A stretch of 38,951 nt of DNA from Geobacteraceae bacterium (GCA_025356035.1 JANXYN010000128.1:1-38951), one strand, 5' to 3'. Positions 16,334 to 24,686 are shown, counted from the first letter of the stretch. Notes: generated by a model from the letters alone, not told the origin. Translations and numbers: made by a program.

Positions 16334-17062
16334 TCAGCAACTATTTTTGGCGGCGGCAACGATCTTTCTCAGTTTCACTGCAGTAAGAATCAGATTGGCA
16401 ATTATTGAGACAAAATAGATCTCGTCATCGGTGAAGATCTTCATGGAGGTTGAATTGAGATTTATGACCCCATAGACATCATGCTTGTCGGTGATGGGAT
16501 AAGAGAGCATGGAATTGTAGCGCTCCTCATTCAACTCGGGGAAATTCACATACCGCGGGTCCTGGGAGGCCTTGGTGATCGAGATGTGTTGTTTCTCCCT
16601 GGCGGCGGTACCGGTAATCCCCTCGCCAATCTTCAGCCGGATCTTCCCCACGTTCGCCTTGTCGAAACCATAGGTGGCTGCCAGAACAAGCTCATCAGCC
16701 TCCCGCAGATAGATGGAACAGACACTCGCCTTCAACTGACCGGCTACCTTTTCCGCCACCTTTTCCAGAACCTCGGGAAGATCGAAGTCAGACGAAACCA
16801 GCATACTGATCTCTTCCAGGGAAATGATCTCCAGATGCTCGCGATTGGCCTTCTGCATAGTGAGTACCATCTTACCCTTCTCACTTTCCACAAACGGAGT
16901 AAAGCTGGCACGCTGGTAAAATGGATTAACTGTCTTGACTTTTTCCGTGATCGTGCGAAAGTCTGAAAAACCGCAGTGACAGGTCAGCTTCACCCGATAG
17001 TTGTCTATTCGCTCGCTCTTCATGATTCTGCCGCATTTCCGGCAGCGGGCTGCAATCTGCAT
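16334..17062 (-). CDS. zinc-ribbon plus GAF domain protein
   Basis: 242 residues. The N-terminus (about 1-40) has two cysteine pairs, CRKC and CHC spaced 18 residues apart, as in a small zinc ribbon. A linker follows, then one GAF domain (about 75-230) containing SVCSIYLREADELVLAATYG, GEGITGTAAREKQ and YNSMLSYPITDKHDVYGVIN. GAF domains bind small ligands or chromophores and often feed signalling proteins. There is no kinase, cyclase or DNA-binding output in the chain, so output may go through the adjacent receiver or the zinc ribbon. The ATG at 17062 has AAGGAG upstream. It follows the rodZ-like gene by 33 bases. Confidence 0.85.
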   Translation of the reverse strand: MQIAARCRKCGRIMKSERIDNYRVKLTCHCGFSDFRTITEKVKTVNPFYQRASFTPFVESEKGKMVLTMQKANREHLEIISLEEISMLVSSDFDLPEVLEKVAEKVAGQLKASVCSIYLREADELVLAATYGFDKANVGKIRLKIGEGITGTAAREKQHISITKASQDPRYVNFPELNEERYNSMLSYPITDKHDVYGVINLNSTSMKIFTDDEIYFVSIIANLILTAVKLRKIVAAAKNSC

Positions 17063-17095
17063 GTACCGTCTCTCCTTAGCTTAAAGGAATCGCTC

Positions 17096-17944
17096 TCAGG
17101 CACCGTTACCCTTGAGCACAATATGGGCGGTGTCACCTTTGGCGCCAAACGCCTTGAGGGGTCTGCCATTGAACTCGGCCTCGACACCACCCGCGTTGCC
17201 AAGATCAAGGGTGAAGAACCGCTCCCCCTTCCATTCGATCACATCGCCCGTTTTCAGATCGTAACGCTTCGACAGATTGCCGTCAATGGCCATATTCAGC
17301 CAACCATCTTCCTTCACCACGAGCCGCAGCACAATCCCCTGCTGTGGCCGCCGTGGCTCGCTGCGCTGCACCTGCTGGACCCTGGCCGGCGAGGTCTCTG
17401 CAACCGGTTTCGGCACGGCAACAGGCTCTGGCAACGGCATAGCTGGCACCGGTGGCACCGAAGCGGTCGAGCGCTGGGGTTGAAGCGCCGCCATGTTGGT
17501 TGCTGATGGCCCCTGCACGACCGCCGTTCTCTCTTCCCCATCCCGCCCGGCAAGATACACAACCCCGATGACCAGTGCCAGCAACACTGCCGGCATCCAG
17601 ATACCCCGCGGCAAGAGACTTTTTGTTTCTCCGGTATCCAGCAGATTTTTCTGCCCCTCGCTGAGGGGTAGCGCTTCCTGGGCCAAACAGTCGCTATCGA
17701 GGAGGGCAACTACCTCGTCGCCGGAAAGACCGAGCAGACTGGCGTAAACTCGAATAAACCCCTTCACATAAGCCCGATTCGGGAGCCTGGCAAAATCATC
17801 CTCTTCAAGCGCCACCAGGTAAATCTTGCCGATCCGGGTAATCCTGGCAGCTTCGTCAAGCTTCAGGCCCTTTGCCTCGCGCGCCTGCCGCAAGCAGGCA
17901 CCGACCGACTTCCCCTTGATTTCGGATATACCGATATCTGTCAT
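17096..17944 (-). CDS. rodZ: RodZ-like membrane protein with N-terminal helix-turn-helix
   Basis: 282 residues. A cytoplasmic helix-turn-helix of the HTH_25 type (about 14-80; GACLRQAREAKGLKLDEAA and PNRAYVKGFIRVYASLLGL) is followed by one membrane segment (about 117-135, MPAVLLALVIGVVYLAG). Next come a Pro/Ala-rich periplasmic linker and a C-terminal DUF4115 domain (VVKEDGWLNMAIDG to the end). In model bacteria RodZ anchors MreB to the membrane and sets rod shape. The domain order is intact, but no mreB is in the window. The ATG at 17944 with GAGG six bases upstream is preferred. A GTG at 17956 would overlap the stop of the TPR gene. It is third in the unit starting at 20980. Confidence 0.88.
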   Translation of the reverse strand: MTDIGISEIKGKSVGACLRQAREAKGLKLDEAARITRIGKIYLVALEEDDFARLPNRAYVKGFIRVYASLLGLSGDEVVALLDSDCLAQEALPLSEGQKNLLDTGETKSLLPRGIWMPAVLLALVIGVVYLAGRDGEERTAVVQGPSATNMAALQPQRSTASVPPVPAMPLPEPVAVPKPVAETSPARVQQVQRSEPRRPQQGIVLRLVVKEDGWLNMAIDGNLSKRYDLKTGDVIEWKGERFFTLDLGNAGGVEAEFNGRPLKAFGAKGDTAHIVLKGNGA

Positions 17945-17952
17945 TATACCCC

Positions 17953-18702
17953 TCACCGCAACGTATTCAGGTATTCCTTGGCGAGCTGCCCTTTCTCCGA
18001 ATCCGGCGCTACCCGGATTACTTCCCTGAAGGCGGCCTGGGCCGCCGGATGATTATTGAGCTTGAGCCAGGCCAGTGCCAGGTTGTAATCGGCATCGGCG
18101 TAATCATTGGCCAGCTCCAGTGCCGACTTATACTCCTGCACGGCAAGTTCACTCTTGCCCATGGCAAAATAAGTTTTGCCGAGATTGAGCCTCCCTTGGG
18201 GAACCCGCGGATAATTGCTCACCACCGTACGCAAAATGGCCAGGGACTTGGGGTAGTCTCCCTTGCCGTAATAGGCAATACCCTGGTTGATCAGGGCGAA
18301 TTCGGGACTCTGGTAGAAGAGATCCTCGGCAACCTTTTGAAACTGTAGAATGGCATCATCCCAGCGCCGCATCTCCAGATAATTCACGCCAAGATTATTC
18401 CTCGCCTCCGAGTACTCCGGTTTCAGTTGCAGCGCCTTCAGGTATTTCGGCTCCGCCAGCTCGAACTTCTTTTTATAATAGTAAGTTAGCCCGAGATAGT
18501 TGAGAAGTTCCGGGTCGTCAGGGGTGATCTTCTCTGCCTCGCTGAACTCCACCAGAGCCCTCGTCACATTGTTTTCACCAAGAAAGGACAAGCCCATCTG
18601 GTAGTGGTAGGAAGCCTGTTTCCTGGTAGCTTCACTAAGGGCACAGGCAGACAACAGCAAAGAGGTCCCAATAATAATTAACAGTATCTGTTTCACAGTC
18701 AC
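17953..18702 (-). CDS. PilF/PilW-like TPR lipoprotein
   Basis: 249 residues. A lipoprotein signal ends at LSAC, so the mature protein starts with a lipidated Cys. At least five tetratricopeptide repeats follow (for example PELLNYLGLTYYYKKKFELAE and SEARNNLGVNYLEMRRWDDA). In Pseudomonas and Neisseria, PilF/PilW is the outer-membrane pilotin for the type IV pilus secretin. The position next to rodZ and near rlmN and ndk matches the pilF locus of gammaproteobacteria. The pilotin role here is inferred from synteny. The start is GTG 18702 with AAGGA seven bases upstream. It begins 10 bases after the stop of the repeat protein gene and abuts the rodZ-like gene. Confidence 0.85.
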   Translation of the reverse strand: MTVKQILLIIIGTSLLLSACALSEATRKQASYHYQMGLSFLGENNVTRALVEFSEAEKITPDDPELLNYLGLTYYYKKKFELAEPKYLKALQLKPEYSEARNNLGVNYLEMRRWDDAILQFQKVAEDLFYQSPEFALINQGIAYYGKGDYPKSLAILRTVVSNYPRVPQGRLNLGKTYFAMGKSELAVQEYKSALELANDYADADYNLALAWLKLNNHPAAQAAFREVIRVAPDSEKGQLAKEYLNTLR

Positions 18703-18712
18703 AACCTTTTCC

Positions 18713-20980
18713 TTAAAATGAGGCCATTATCCTGCCGAGCTGCTCCGGAATCGAGGGGGCTTCTGCGGAGGACTGCCTGTTATCGTTACGCACTGGTGGT
18801 GGAGGGGGAGCGATCTGAGACGCAGCAATAGGCAACGGATCAGGCTCTTTTGCCAGGGGTGGCGCATCCTTTGGCAATACCTGCCGAACTGGCGAGGGCT
18901 TAACGGCATCGGCCAGGTGCAACGCCCGCAAATCTGCCAATGCTGCCAGGCGTTGAACACTGTTCGCCCCGAGGTCCACCCGCTCCAGCATGAAGCCGAT
19001 CGATTCAAGGAACTCAGTGGCCGCATGGATAGTCTGGGCGTAACCTGCCTGGTCCTGGGGCTGGATCAAAGGGGTATACACCATTGCCTTGTCACTTTCA
19101 GTGAGGAACAGTGCCAGATAAACCAAGGTCTGGCCGCCGCTTGTAACCGCACAGATGCAGGCGTCACAGGGCTCAGAGTTAACACCCTCCGGGGCAATCG
19201 TGGCGGGTGTCAATGAACGGTACGCCTCCTTGATCTCTGCTGCCGTTGCAGCTTCGATAAAAGAGCGAGACTTGTCCAACCCGAACTGCACCCTGGCAAC
19301 TTCCGGTTCCGCAGAGTTAAAACCGATAAAAGACGCTGGCGGCGCTTCCTTGGCAGTTGTCGGTTCAGGTCCATCGTCCGGTATACTGCCGACGCCGGCC
19401 AACCGCAGGACCTTCACCCGGCTCAGCGCTGCTTTCCTGCTCTCCGCCTCGCCACCCAATTCGGCCCGATCCATCATAAAACCAAGCGATTCGAGAAAAA
19501 CCACGGCATCGCCAATGGTTTTCCCATAGCCAGCCTGGTCCTGGGGCTGCTTCTCGGGGAGGTAAACCAACCCCTTGCCAATTATGGTCAGGTAGAGGGC
19601 GACATACACATGAGTAGCCACACCCTCTTTTATGGCAAGGATGTATGCATCACAAGGCTCTGCGTTTGCCCCCTCAGGCGCAATGTGCTTCGACCCCAAG
19701 GAACTATAGAGTTCAACGATCGCGGCTGGTGTAGCGACTTCGATAAAGGGCCGGGATTTATCCAGGCTGAACTGCACAGGAGCCCCTGCCGATGAGGCAG
19801 CGAAAAAATCATTGGACTCCCCCCCCCCTTGTCCCTGGAATGGAGTAATTTCAGCAGCACCGACCAGCTGCGGCTCGGCAAAAAACGGATCTTGCCTGAC
19901 AGCAAACTGCTCTTGTAAAGGGAAAGGCTCAGCTGCCTCGGCGGCTAGAGGCTTGCCAGAAAAAGATCCTTGTCCAGCAGCAGGTGAAGTGACTGCTGGC
20001 GCTGAACTGGGCAGCGGCAGATCGGCTGCAGGTGATTTTGTTGATGGCTGCAGCGGCCGGCTGCCAGGCAGACGCAACACCGGGATACTCCGCAACACCA
20101 CCTGCCGCATCGCTACGTTAGCCCCGAGATTAACCGCTTCCATGCTGAAACCAAAACTCTGCACAAACTTGACGGCTTGCTGGAACAGCTTGCCACCATC
20201 CGCATAGCTCGCGGGCTGTTGCGCAGGGGTATAGACCAGAGCCTTACGGCTCTCCTTGAGGAATAGCGCGACGAAGATTGCGGCACCACCGCCGTTGACC
20301 AGACATATGTAGGCCTCGGCAGGTTGGGCATGAAGGCCGGCAAGAGCCAGTTGGACAACGGCGGTCGACCGGTAGAGCTCGTTGACATCTTCCGCCGCAG
20401 CAATCTCGATCCCTGACAATACCCCATTCAGCTGAAAAAGCGGTGCCGGCTCAGCAGGCTGGGCTGAAGTTTGCGGGAAACCATCGTCCAGCCACGAGGG
20501 CAGTGGTGCTGGCGTAAAGCCGTTGCCCTGCCATGAACCTGAATCGGGGGAAGTCTCAAATTGAGATTGTGCTGCTGGAGCAGGAGCGGTAGGCGGGGAT
20601 ATGGCCAGGCGCAGCACCGGCAAGCCACGCACAAGCTTTTCCCGCTGGGCCGGGTCTGTGCCCAACGCCACTTTCTCCAGGACAAAACCGATCGATTCGG
20701 CAAAGTCGAACGCCTCCTGGAGCGCTTTACTGGAAACGACAGGGTCTGCCGACGGTTTGTCAGAGGCGTAAACCAGTACCTTATTGCTTTCGGTCAGAAA
20801 CAGGGCAACATAGGTGAAAGATATGCCATTCTTGTTAACGGCACAAAGATAGGCCTCGCACGGCTGGCTGCTGAAACCTACCGGCGCAATACGGGCTGGT
20901 GTTGCCGAACGATAGAGCTCAATGACGTCTGCCGGCGAACAGACTTCAACAGCCGTCATGAGTTTGTCGAGTTTGATCAT
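18713..20980 (-). CDS. four-fold repeat protein of unknown function
   Basis: 755 residues that I do not recognise. Four copies of a domain of about 125 residues occur at 1-126, 181-305, 401-528 and 564-690. They are joined by Pro/Ala/Gly-rich linkers of 35-95 residues, and a Pro-rich tail runs to 755. Shared positions per copy: xELYRSxxxxxIAPxG, then EPCxAYICAV (Cys41/46, Cys226, Cys443, Cys605/610), then VALFLTESxKxLVY, then FxESIGFMLExVxLG, ending VLRLA. Copies 3 and 4 also share QPQDQAGY. No signal peptide or membrane segment is seen, so it is probably cytoplasmic. The strands and helices alternate, suggesting a compact alpha/beta module. It is the first gene after a strong promoter and is tightly coupled to the TPR lipoprotein gene. 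The Shine-Dalgarno before ATG 20980 is weak. Confidence 0.85.
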   Translation of the reverse strand: MIKLDKLMTAVEVCSPADVIELYRSATPARIAPVGFSSQPCEAYLCAVNKNGISFTYVALFLTESNKVLVYASDKPSADPVVSSKALQEAFDFAESIGFVLEKVALGTDPAQREKLVRGLPVLRLAISPPTAPAPAAQSQFETSPDSGSWQGNGFTPAPLPSWLDDGFPQTSAQPAEPAPLFQLNGVLSGIEIAAAEDVNELYRSTAVVQLALAGLHAQPAEAYICLVNGGGAAIFVALFLKESRKALVYTPAQQPASYADGGKLFQQAVKFVQSFGFSMEAVNLGANVAMRQVVLRSIPVLRLPGSRPLQPSTKSPAADLPLPSSAPAVTSPAAGQGSFSGKPLAAEAAEPFPLQEQFAVRQDPFFAEPQLVGAAEITPFQGQGGGESNDFFAASSAGAPVQFSLDKSRPFIEVATPAAIVELYSSLGSKHIAPEGANAEPCDAYILAIKEGVATHVYVALYLTIIGKGLVYLPEKQPQDQAGYGKTIGDAVVFLESLGFMMDRAELGGEAESRKAALSRVKVLRLAGVGSIPDDGPEPTTAKEAPPASFIGFNSAEPEVARVQFGLDKSRSFIEAATAAEIKEAYRSLTPATIAPEGVNSEPCDACICAVTSGGQTLVYLALFLTESDKAMVYTPLIQPQDQAGYAQTIHAATEFLESIGFMLERVDLGANSVQRLAALADLRALHLADAVKPSPVRQVLPKDAPPLAKEPDPLPIAASQIAPPPPPVRNDNRQSSAEAPSIPEQLGRIMASF

Positions 20981-21076
20981 TGGTTTACCAGCAAGAGGGG
21001 GCCTCCACAGCCGATCTTAAACCCTACACGCGTTAAAACCTTAAACAGCAGATCTTTGAAAACTTTAGGTTCGACA

Positions 21077-21105
21077 AAGCTAGCAGAATTACTAGCGCTT
21101 GTCAA
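21077..21105 (-). promoter_or_regulatory. sigma70 promoter of the repeat protein-pilF-rodZ unit
   Basis: On the minus strand a perfect TTGACA (21100-21105) and TAGCTT (21077-21082) are exactly 17 bases apart. The predicted start near 21070 gives a leader of about 90 bases before the repeat protein ATG at 20980. It lies directly behind the PfkB gene stop (21122), so the unit can be transcribed independently of the ndk-side genes. Confidence 0.72.
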
Positions 21106-21121
21106 CGTCAGCGGTTATATT

Positions 21122-22048
21122 TCACAGCCCTTCCTGGTGAGGCAGCCCCCGGAAGTGGGTCAGCGCTTTGAAATCCCGGTAACGCTCCTCAATCTCACGG
21201 TAAGCAAGAGTCTTCATCCGGTCGAGACTGAATGCTTCCACGTTGAAAGAGGCCATCACGCTGCCAAACACGATGGCCTGACGGACCCCCTCTTCGGAGG
21301 TGTCACCGGTATTGGCCAGATACCCCATGAAGCCGCCGGCAAAGGTATCGCCGGCACCGGTCGGGTCAAACACAGCCTCCAGCGGGTAGGCGGGAGCAGC
21401 AAACACAGATGTATCGGTGAACATCAGCACACCATACTCGCCACGCTTGATGATCAAGGTTTTTAAACCAAGGGCAAGAATTTGACGCGCCGCCTTTACC
21501 AGGTTTGGCTCACGCGTCAACTGGCGGGCCTCCCCCTCGTTGATTATAAGGATGTCAACCCGCCCGATCACCTCTCTCAATGCATCCGGCTTGGAAGATA
21601 TCCAGAAATTCATGGTATCGCTGGCGATGACCTTCGGTTTTCTGACCTGGCGCAACACCTCCATCTGCAGCTCCGGGTCGATGTTGGCGAGAAACAGGTA
21701 TTCGGAATCGGCGTATGCCGGCGGAATCTGCGGCTTGAAGGTCTCGAACACATTGAGGTGGGTCTCCAGGGTCTGGGCCTCGTTCAGGTCGTAGCCGTAT
21801 TTCCCCTTCCAGTGGAACGTCTTGCCACTGTCCCGGGCGAGACCGCGCAGATCGATCTCCCTGGATTTGAGAAAATCCAGATGTTCCTGAGGAAAATCAT
21901 CCCCCACCACCGCCACCAGATTGACATCGGTAAAGAAGCTGGCTGACGTGGAAAAATAAGTAGCGGAGCCACCCAGCACGTTATCCACCCTGCCAAAGGG
22001 AGTTTCCACCGAATCAAACGCCACCGACCCTACCACAAGGATGCTCAT
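21122..22048 (-). CDS. PfkB-family carbohydrate/nucleoside kinase
   Basis: 308 residues with a ribokinase fold. The N-terminal glycine motif is VDNVLGGSATYFS, and the C-terminal PfkB signature is DPTGAGDTFAGGF (228-240), with the catalytic base Asp234. It should phosphorylate a sugar or nucleoside with ATP. The neighbour is MTA phosphorylase, which releases adenine and methylthioribose-1-phosphate, so a role in nucleoside or methylthioribose salvage is possible but unproven. It begins 75 bases after mtnP ends, with GGAG seven bases before ATG 22048. The order mtnP-pfkB suggests co-transcription. Confidence 0.9.
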   Translation of the reverse strand: MSILVVGSVAFDSVETPFGRVDNVLGGSATYFSTSASFFTDVNLVAVVGDDFPQEHLDFLKSREIDLRGLARDSGKTFHWKGKYGYDLNEAQTLETHLNVFETFKPQIPPAYADSEYLFLANIDPELQMEVLRQVRKPKVIASDTMNFWISSKPDALREVIGRVDILIINEGEARQLTREPNLVKAARQILALGLKTLIIKRGEYGVLMFTDTSVFAAPAYPLEAVFDPTGAGDTFAGGFMGYLANTGDTSEEGVRQAIVFGSVMASFNVEAFSLDRMKTLAYREIEERYRDFKALTHFRGLPHQEGL

Positions 22049-22123
22049 ATTATGTCTCCGACATAAGGTAAAGGTGAGGTAGAGGCAAAAGAAATCTGCT
22101 CTTCTTGACCTCTACCTGGTTTA

Positions 22124-22987
22124 CTATTTCAAATATCTGCCGACAATCAGCGCAAGCCGCTCTTTGGCCTCTTCGGGAATAACTGCCGGGTCGGTAATGA
22201 TGGCATACTGAAGCGCTGTGGAGCAAGAGCATCCGTTTTCACCAAACAGCCGCACGGCATGGGTGATGATGGCCTTGGCGGTGGCCACATTCTGCTTGAT
22301 GATCGCCAGTACCGCCTCCACCGACACGTCCTCATGGGTTTCATGCCAGCAGTCGTAATCGGTAGCAAGCGCGATGACGCCATAGCAGATCTCTGCCTCG
22401 CGGGCCAGCTTTGCCTCTGGGATGTTGGTCATGCCGATCACCGAAACACCGAAGGTGCGATACATGTTCGATTCGGCGCGGGTGGAAAACGCCGGCCCCT
22501 CCATGCAGATATAGGTGCCGCCATAGTGAGCCGTTGCCCCCGCTTTCTTGGCTGCCGTAAAAAGATGGGAGGAAAGCTCCTTGCAAACCGGATCGGCAAA
22601 CTGCACATGCGCCACGACCCCATCGCCAAAAAAGGTGTTGGCCCGACTCCCGTTGGTGCGATCGATGAACTGGTCGGGGATGACGATATGGCCGGGAACG
22701 ATCTCCTCCTTCATGCTCCCCACCGCTGACACCGAGATGAGGCGGGTGACCCCCAGCTTCTTCATCCCGTAGATATTGGCACGGTAGTTGACCTCGGAAG
22801 GAAGCAGGCGATGGCCCCTGCCGTGGCGGGGAAGAAACACCATTTTCATACCGTCGAGGACGCCGGTGATAAATTCATCGGAAGGGGAGCCAAACGGTGT
22901 CTCCACCGCCACGCTCCTTACCTCGGTGAGCTCCTCCAGCTCATACAGGCCGCTGCCGCCGATCACGCCGATGATCTGTTCTGCCAT
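22124..22987 (-). CDS. mtnP: S-methyl-5'-thioadenosine phosphorylase
   Basis: 287 residues, trimeric purine-nucleoside phosphorylase family. GVIGGSGLYELEEL is at the N-terminus. Phosphate- and ribose-binding motifs include LPRHGRGHRLLPSEVNYRAN, CMEGPAFSTRAESNMYR, and the base-recognition segment ATDYDCWHE. These match MTA phosphorylases rather than guanosine/inosine phosphorylases. It splits methylthioadenosine, a by-product of polyamine and S-adenosylmethionine chemistry, into adenine and methylthioribose-1-phosphate. The ATG at 22987 has a perfect AGGAGG. Between it and rlmN lies a repeat cluster (22988-23087). Confidence 0.94.
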   Translation of the reverse strand: MAEQIIGVIGGSGLYELEELTEVRSVAVETPFGSPSDEFITGVLDGMKMVFLPRHGRGHRLLPSEVNYRANIYGMKKLGVTRLISVSAVGSMKEEIVPGHIVIPDQFIDRTNGSRANTFFGDGVVAHVQFADPVCKELSSHLFTAAKKAGATAHYGGTYICMEGPAFSTRAESNMYRTFGVSVIGMTNIPEAKLAREAEICYGVIALATDYDCWHETHEDVSVEAVLAIIKQNVATAKAIITHAVRLFGENGCSCSTALQYAIITDPAVIPEEAKERLALIVGRYLK

Positions 22988-23021
22988 GATGCCTCCTATT
23001 CAAAATTGATGCGATTCCGCC

Positions 23022-23087
23022 AGGGCGCATGCCATGCGCCCCTACTGTTACCTGTTACCTGTTACTTATTACTTGTCACTCGTCACA
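23022..23087. repeat. palindromic repeat plus six heptanucleotide units
   Basis: 23022-23045 is identical to 10835-10858 (palindrome GGGCGCATGCCATGCGCCC plus flank). Directly after it come six seven-base units: TGTTACC, TGTTACC, TGTTACT, TATTACT, TGTCACT and CGTCACA (23046-23087). The tract runs through the rlmN stop codon (23069-23071) into its last five or six codons. Confidence 0.8.
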
Positions 23088-24100
23088 GATTTTTCCAGCT
23101 TTCCCCGCAGCTGGCCACAGGCGGCGGAGATGTCCGCGCCCCTGCTGGAGCGGGTGATGACCGTGATATTCTTATCGAGCAGGAATTTGTGGAATCGGTC
23201 GATCGTGGCCTGGTCGGGACGACGCAAGGAGCACCCCTCATGCTCATTGAAGGCAATCAGATTGACTTTCGAAGGTATGCCATGAATCAGTTTAACCAGG
23301 CGTTTTGCGTCATCCAGGGAGTCATTCACCCCGCTGATCAGCACGTATTCAAAGGTAATCATCCGACCGCCCGGCAGCGGGAACCGCTTACAGGCAGTCA
23401 GCAGTTCCTTGAGCGGGTAGCGGCGGTTGACCGGCATCAACCGGTCGCGTTCCTCATCAGTAGTGGCGTTGAGGGAGACCGCCAGGTTGACGGTAACCTC
23501 CCGGCCAAGCCGTTCGAGTTCCGGCACCAGCCCGGAAGTGGAAACCGTCACCTTGCGCGTAGAGATCTGCATGCCATCCGGAGAGGTAAGGGTCTTAAGC
23601 ACCCGGATGACGTTGTCCAGATTGGCAAGGGGCTCTCCCATCCCCATGAAAACGACGTTGTTGACCGGCACTTCTTGCAGCACGGCACAGACCTGATTGA
23701 TTATCTCAGCGCTGGTCAGGTTGCGGGTCAGCTTGAAGGTCCCGGTCAGGCAGAACGCACACCCCATGGCACAGCCGACCTGGCTGGAGATGCAGAGGGT
23801 GTTGCGCCCCTCTTCGGGGATCAGCACCGACTCGATACAGCTGCCGTCCACAAGCCGAAACAGGTATTTCCTGGTCCCATCGACCGAGAGTTCCACTACC
23901 TCTGGCTGCAGGGAGCTGATCATGGCACGTACTGCAAGGTCCTGGCGGAATTCCTTGGAGAGATTGGTCATCTCGGCAAAGCTGGTTGCCTGTTTCTGAT
24001 ATAACCATTTGAAGATCTGCCGGGCGCGGTACTTCTCCTTCCCCACCCCCAGCAGAAAATTCTCCAACTCTTCCAAACTCAGGTTTTTTACATCAATCAT
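23069..24100 (-). CDS. rlmN: 23S rRNA/tRNA adenine-C2 methyltransferase RlmN
   Basis: 343 residues. The radical-SAM cluster motif is CxxxCxxC at Cys110, 114 and 117 (within [11 protein letters not shown]). Family motifs [32 protein letters not shown] and [11 protein letters not shown] are present, as is the C-terminal catalytic Cys in [13 protein letters not shown]. It methylates A2503 of 23S rRNA and A37 of some tRNAs. The ORF can be extended to a TTG at 24106, but the ATG at 24100 ([12 protein letters not shown]) is more likely. It follows ndk across a terminator and precedes mtnP. The last few codons are made of heptanucleotide repeat. Confidence 0.96.
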   Translation of the reverse strand: MIDVKNLSLEELENFLLGVGKEKYRARQIFKWLYQKQATSFAEMTNLSKEFRQDLAVRAMISSLQPEVVELSVDGTRKYLFRLVDGSCIESVLIPEEGRNTLCISSQVGCAMGCAFCLTGTFKLTRNLTSAEIINQVCAVLQEVPVNNVVFMGMGEPLANLDNVIRVLKTLTSPDGMQISTRKVTVSTSGLVPELERLGREVTVNLAVSLNATTDEERDRLMPVNRRYPLKELLTACKRFPLPGGRMITFEYVLISGVNDSLDDAKRLVKLIHGIPSKVNLIAFNEHEGCSLRRPDQATIDRFHKFLLDKNITVITRSSRGADISAACGQLRGKLEKSVTSDK

Positions 24101-24115
24101 TCGCAAATGCTCAAT

Positions 24116-24147
24116 TAAAAAAAGCCCTCCTTGGCGAAGGGCTTTTG
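24116..24147 (-). terminator. terminator between ndk and rlmN
   Basis: AAAAGCCCT and AGGGCTTTT pair around a short loop, and seven T follow on the minus strand. It should reduce read-through from ndk into rlmN, or attenuate it. Confidence 0.82.
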
Positions 24148-24168
24148 TTGGGGCCTATATTGGTTCAA

Positions 24169-24582
24169 CTAGACCAGTTCGAGCTGGCTGAAAAAATAGC
24201 TGATCTCGAACGCGGCGGATTCCGCAGAATCAGAACCATGCGCCGAATTTTCCTCGATGCTGAGACCGAAATCCTTTCTGATGGTCCCCGCCTCCGCATT
24301 GGCAGGATTGGTGGCGCCCATCACCTCGCGCCATTTGGCGACAGCATTCTCCCGCTCCAGCACCATCACCACCACCGGGCTTCTCGACATGAAAGCGCAG
24401 AGATCATTGAAGAACGGCCGCTCCTTGTGTACATAGTAAAACCCTTCGGCCTGGGCTTTGCTCAGTTGGATCTTTTTCATGCCAGCAATCTTGAAGCCAG
24501 CGGCCTCAATCTTTGCCAGCACCTTGCCAGTCATATTTCTTTCGACTGCATCGGGTTTGATAATCGCAAACGTTCTTTCCAT
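24169..24582 (-). CDS. ndk: nucleoside diphosphate kinase
   Basis: 137 residues, full length. It starts [16 protein letters not shown], has the phosphohistidine His115 in the motif NSAHGSDS, and includes RPFF and [14 protein letters not shown]. It exchanges the gamma-phosphate between nucleoside triphosphates and diphosphates. The start has a perfect GGAGGAG. A weak promoter (TTGACA at 24646-24651, poor -10) may lie upstream. It is the first gene of the ndk-rlmN-mtnP-pfkB group. Confidence 0.97.
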   Translation of the reverse strand: MERTFAIIKPDAVERNMTGKVLAKIEAAGFKIAGMKKIQLSKAQAEGFYYVHKERPFFNDLCAFMSRSPVVVMVLERENAVAKWREVMGATNPANAEAGTIRKDFGLSIEENSAHGSDSAESAAFEISYFFSQLELV

Positions 24583-24653
24583 TTCTCCTCCAGGGCTTTC
24601 ATATATCTGTAAACGACTGTTTTAACTACCATTTGTCGCGCCAAATGTCAATG

Positions 24654-24686
24654 AAAAAAGCCTACAGAAACTCTGTAGGCTTTTTT
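24654..24686 (-). terminator. terminator of the small lipoprotein gene
   Basis: GCCTACAGA (24660-24668) pairs with TCTGTAGGC (24672-24680) over a three-base loop, with six T on the minus-strand exit. It lies 29 bases after the lipoprotein stop. Confidence 0.85.

Noticed and set aside
20561-21466. 301-codon plus-strand frame spanning the repeat protein start and the PfkB end
   Set aside because: It crosses a promoter and two real minus-strand genes and shows no domain.
23046-23087. Heptad tract considered as a CRISPR remnant
   Set aside because: Units are seven bases long without spacers, and no cas genes occur anywhere in the window.
22811-24004. 397-codon open frame on the plus strand
   Set aside because: It is antisense to mtnP and rlmN, both of which are certain by motifs.
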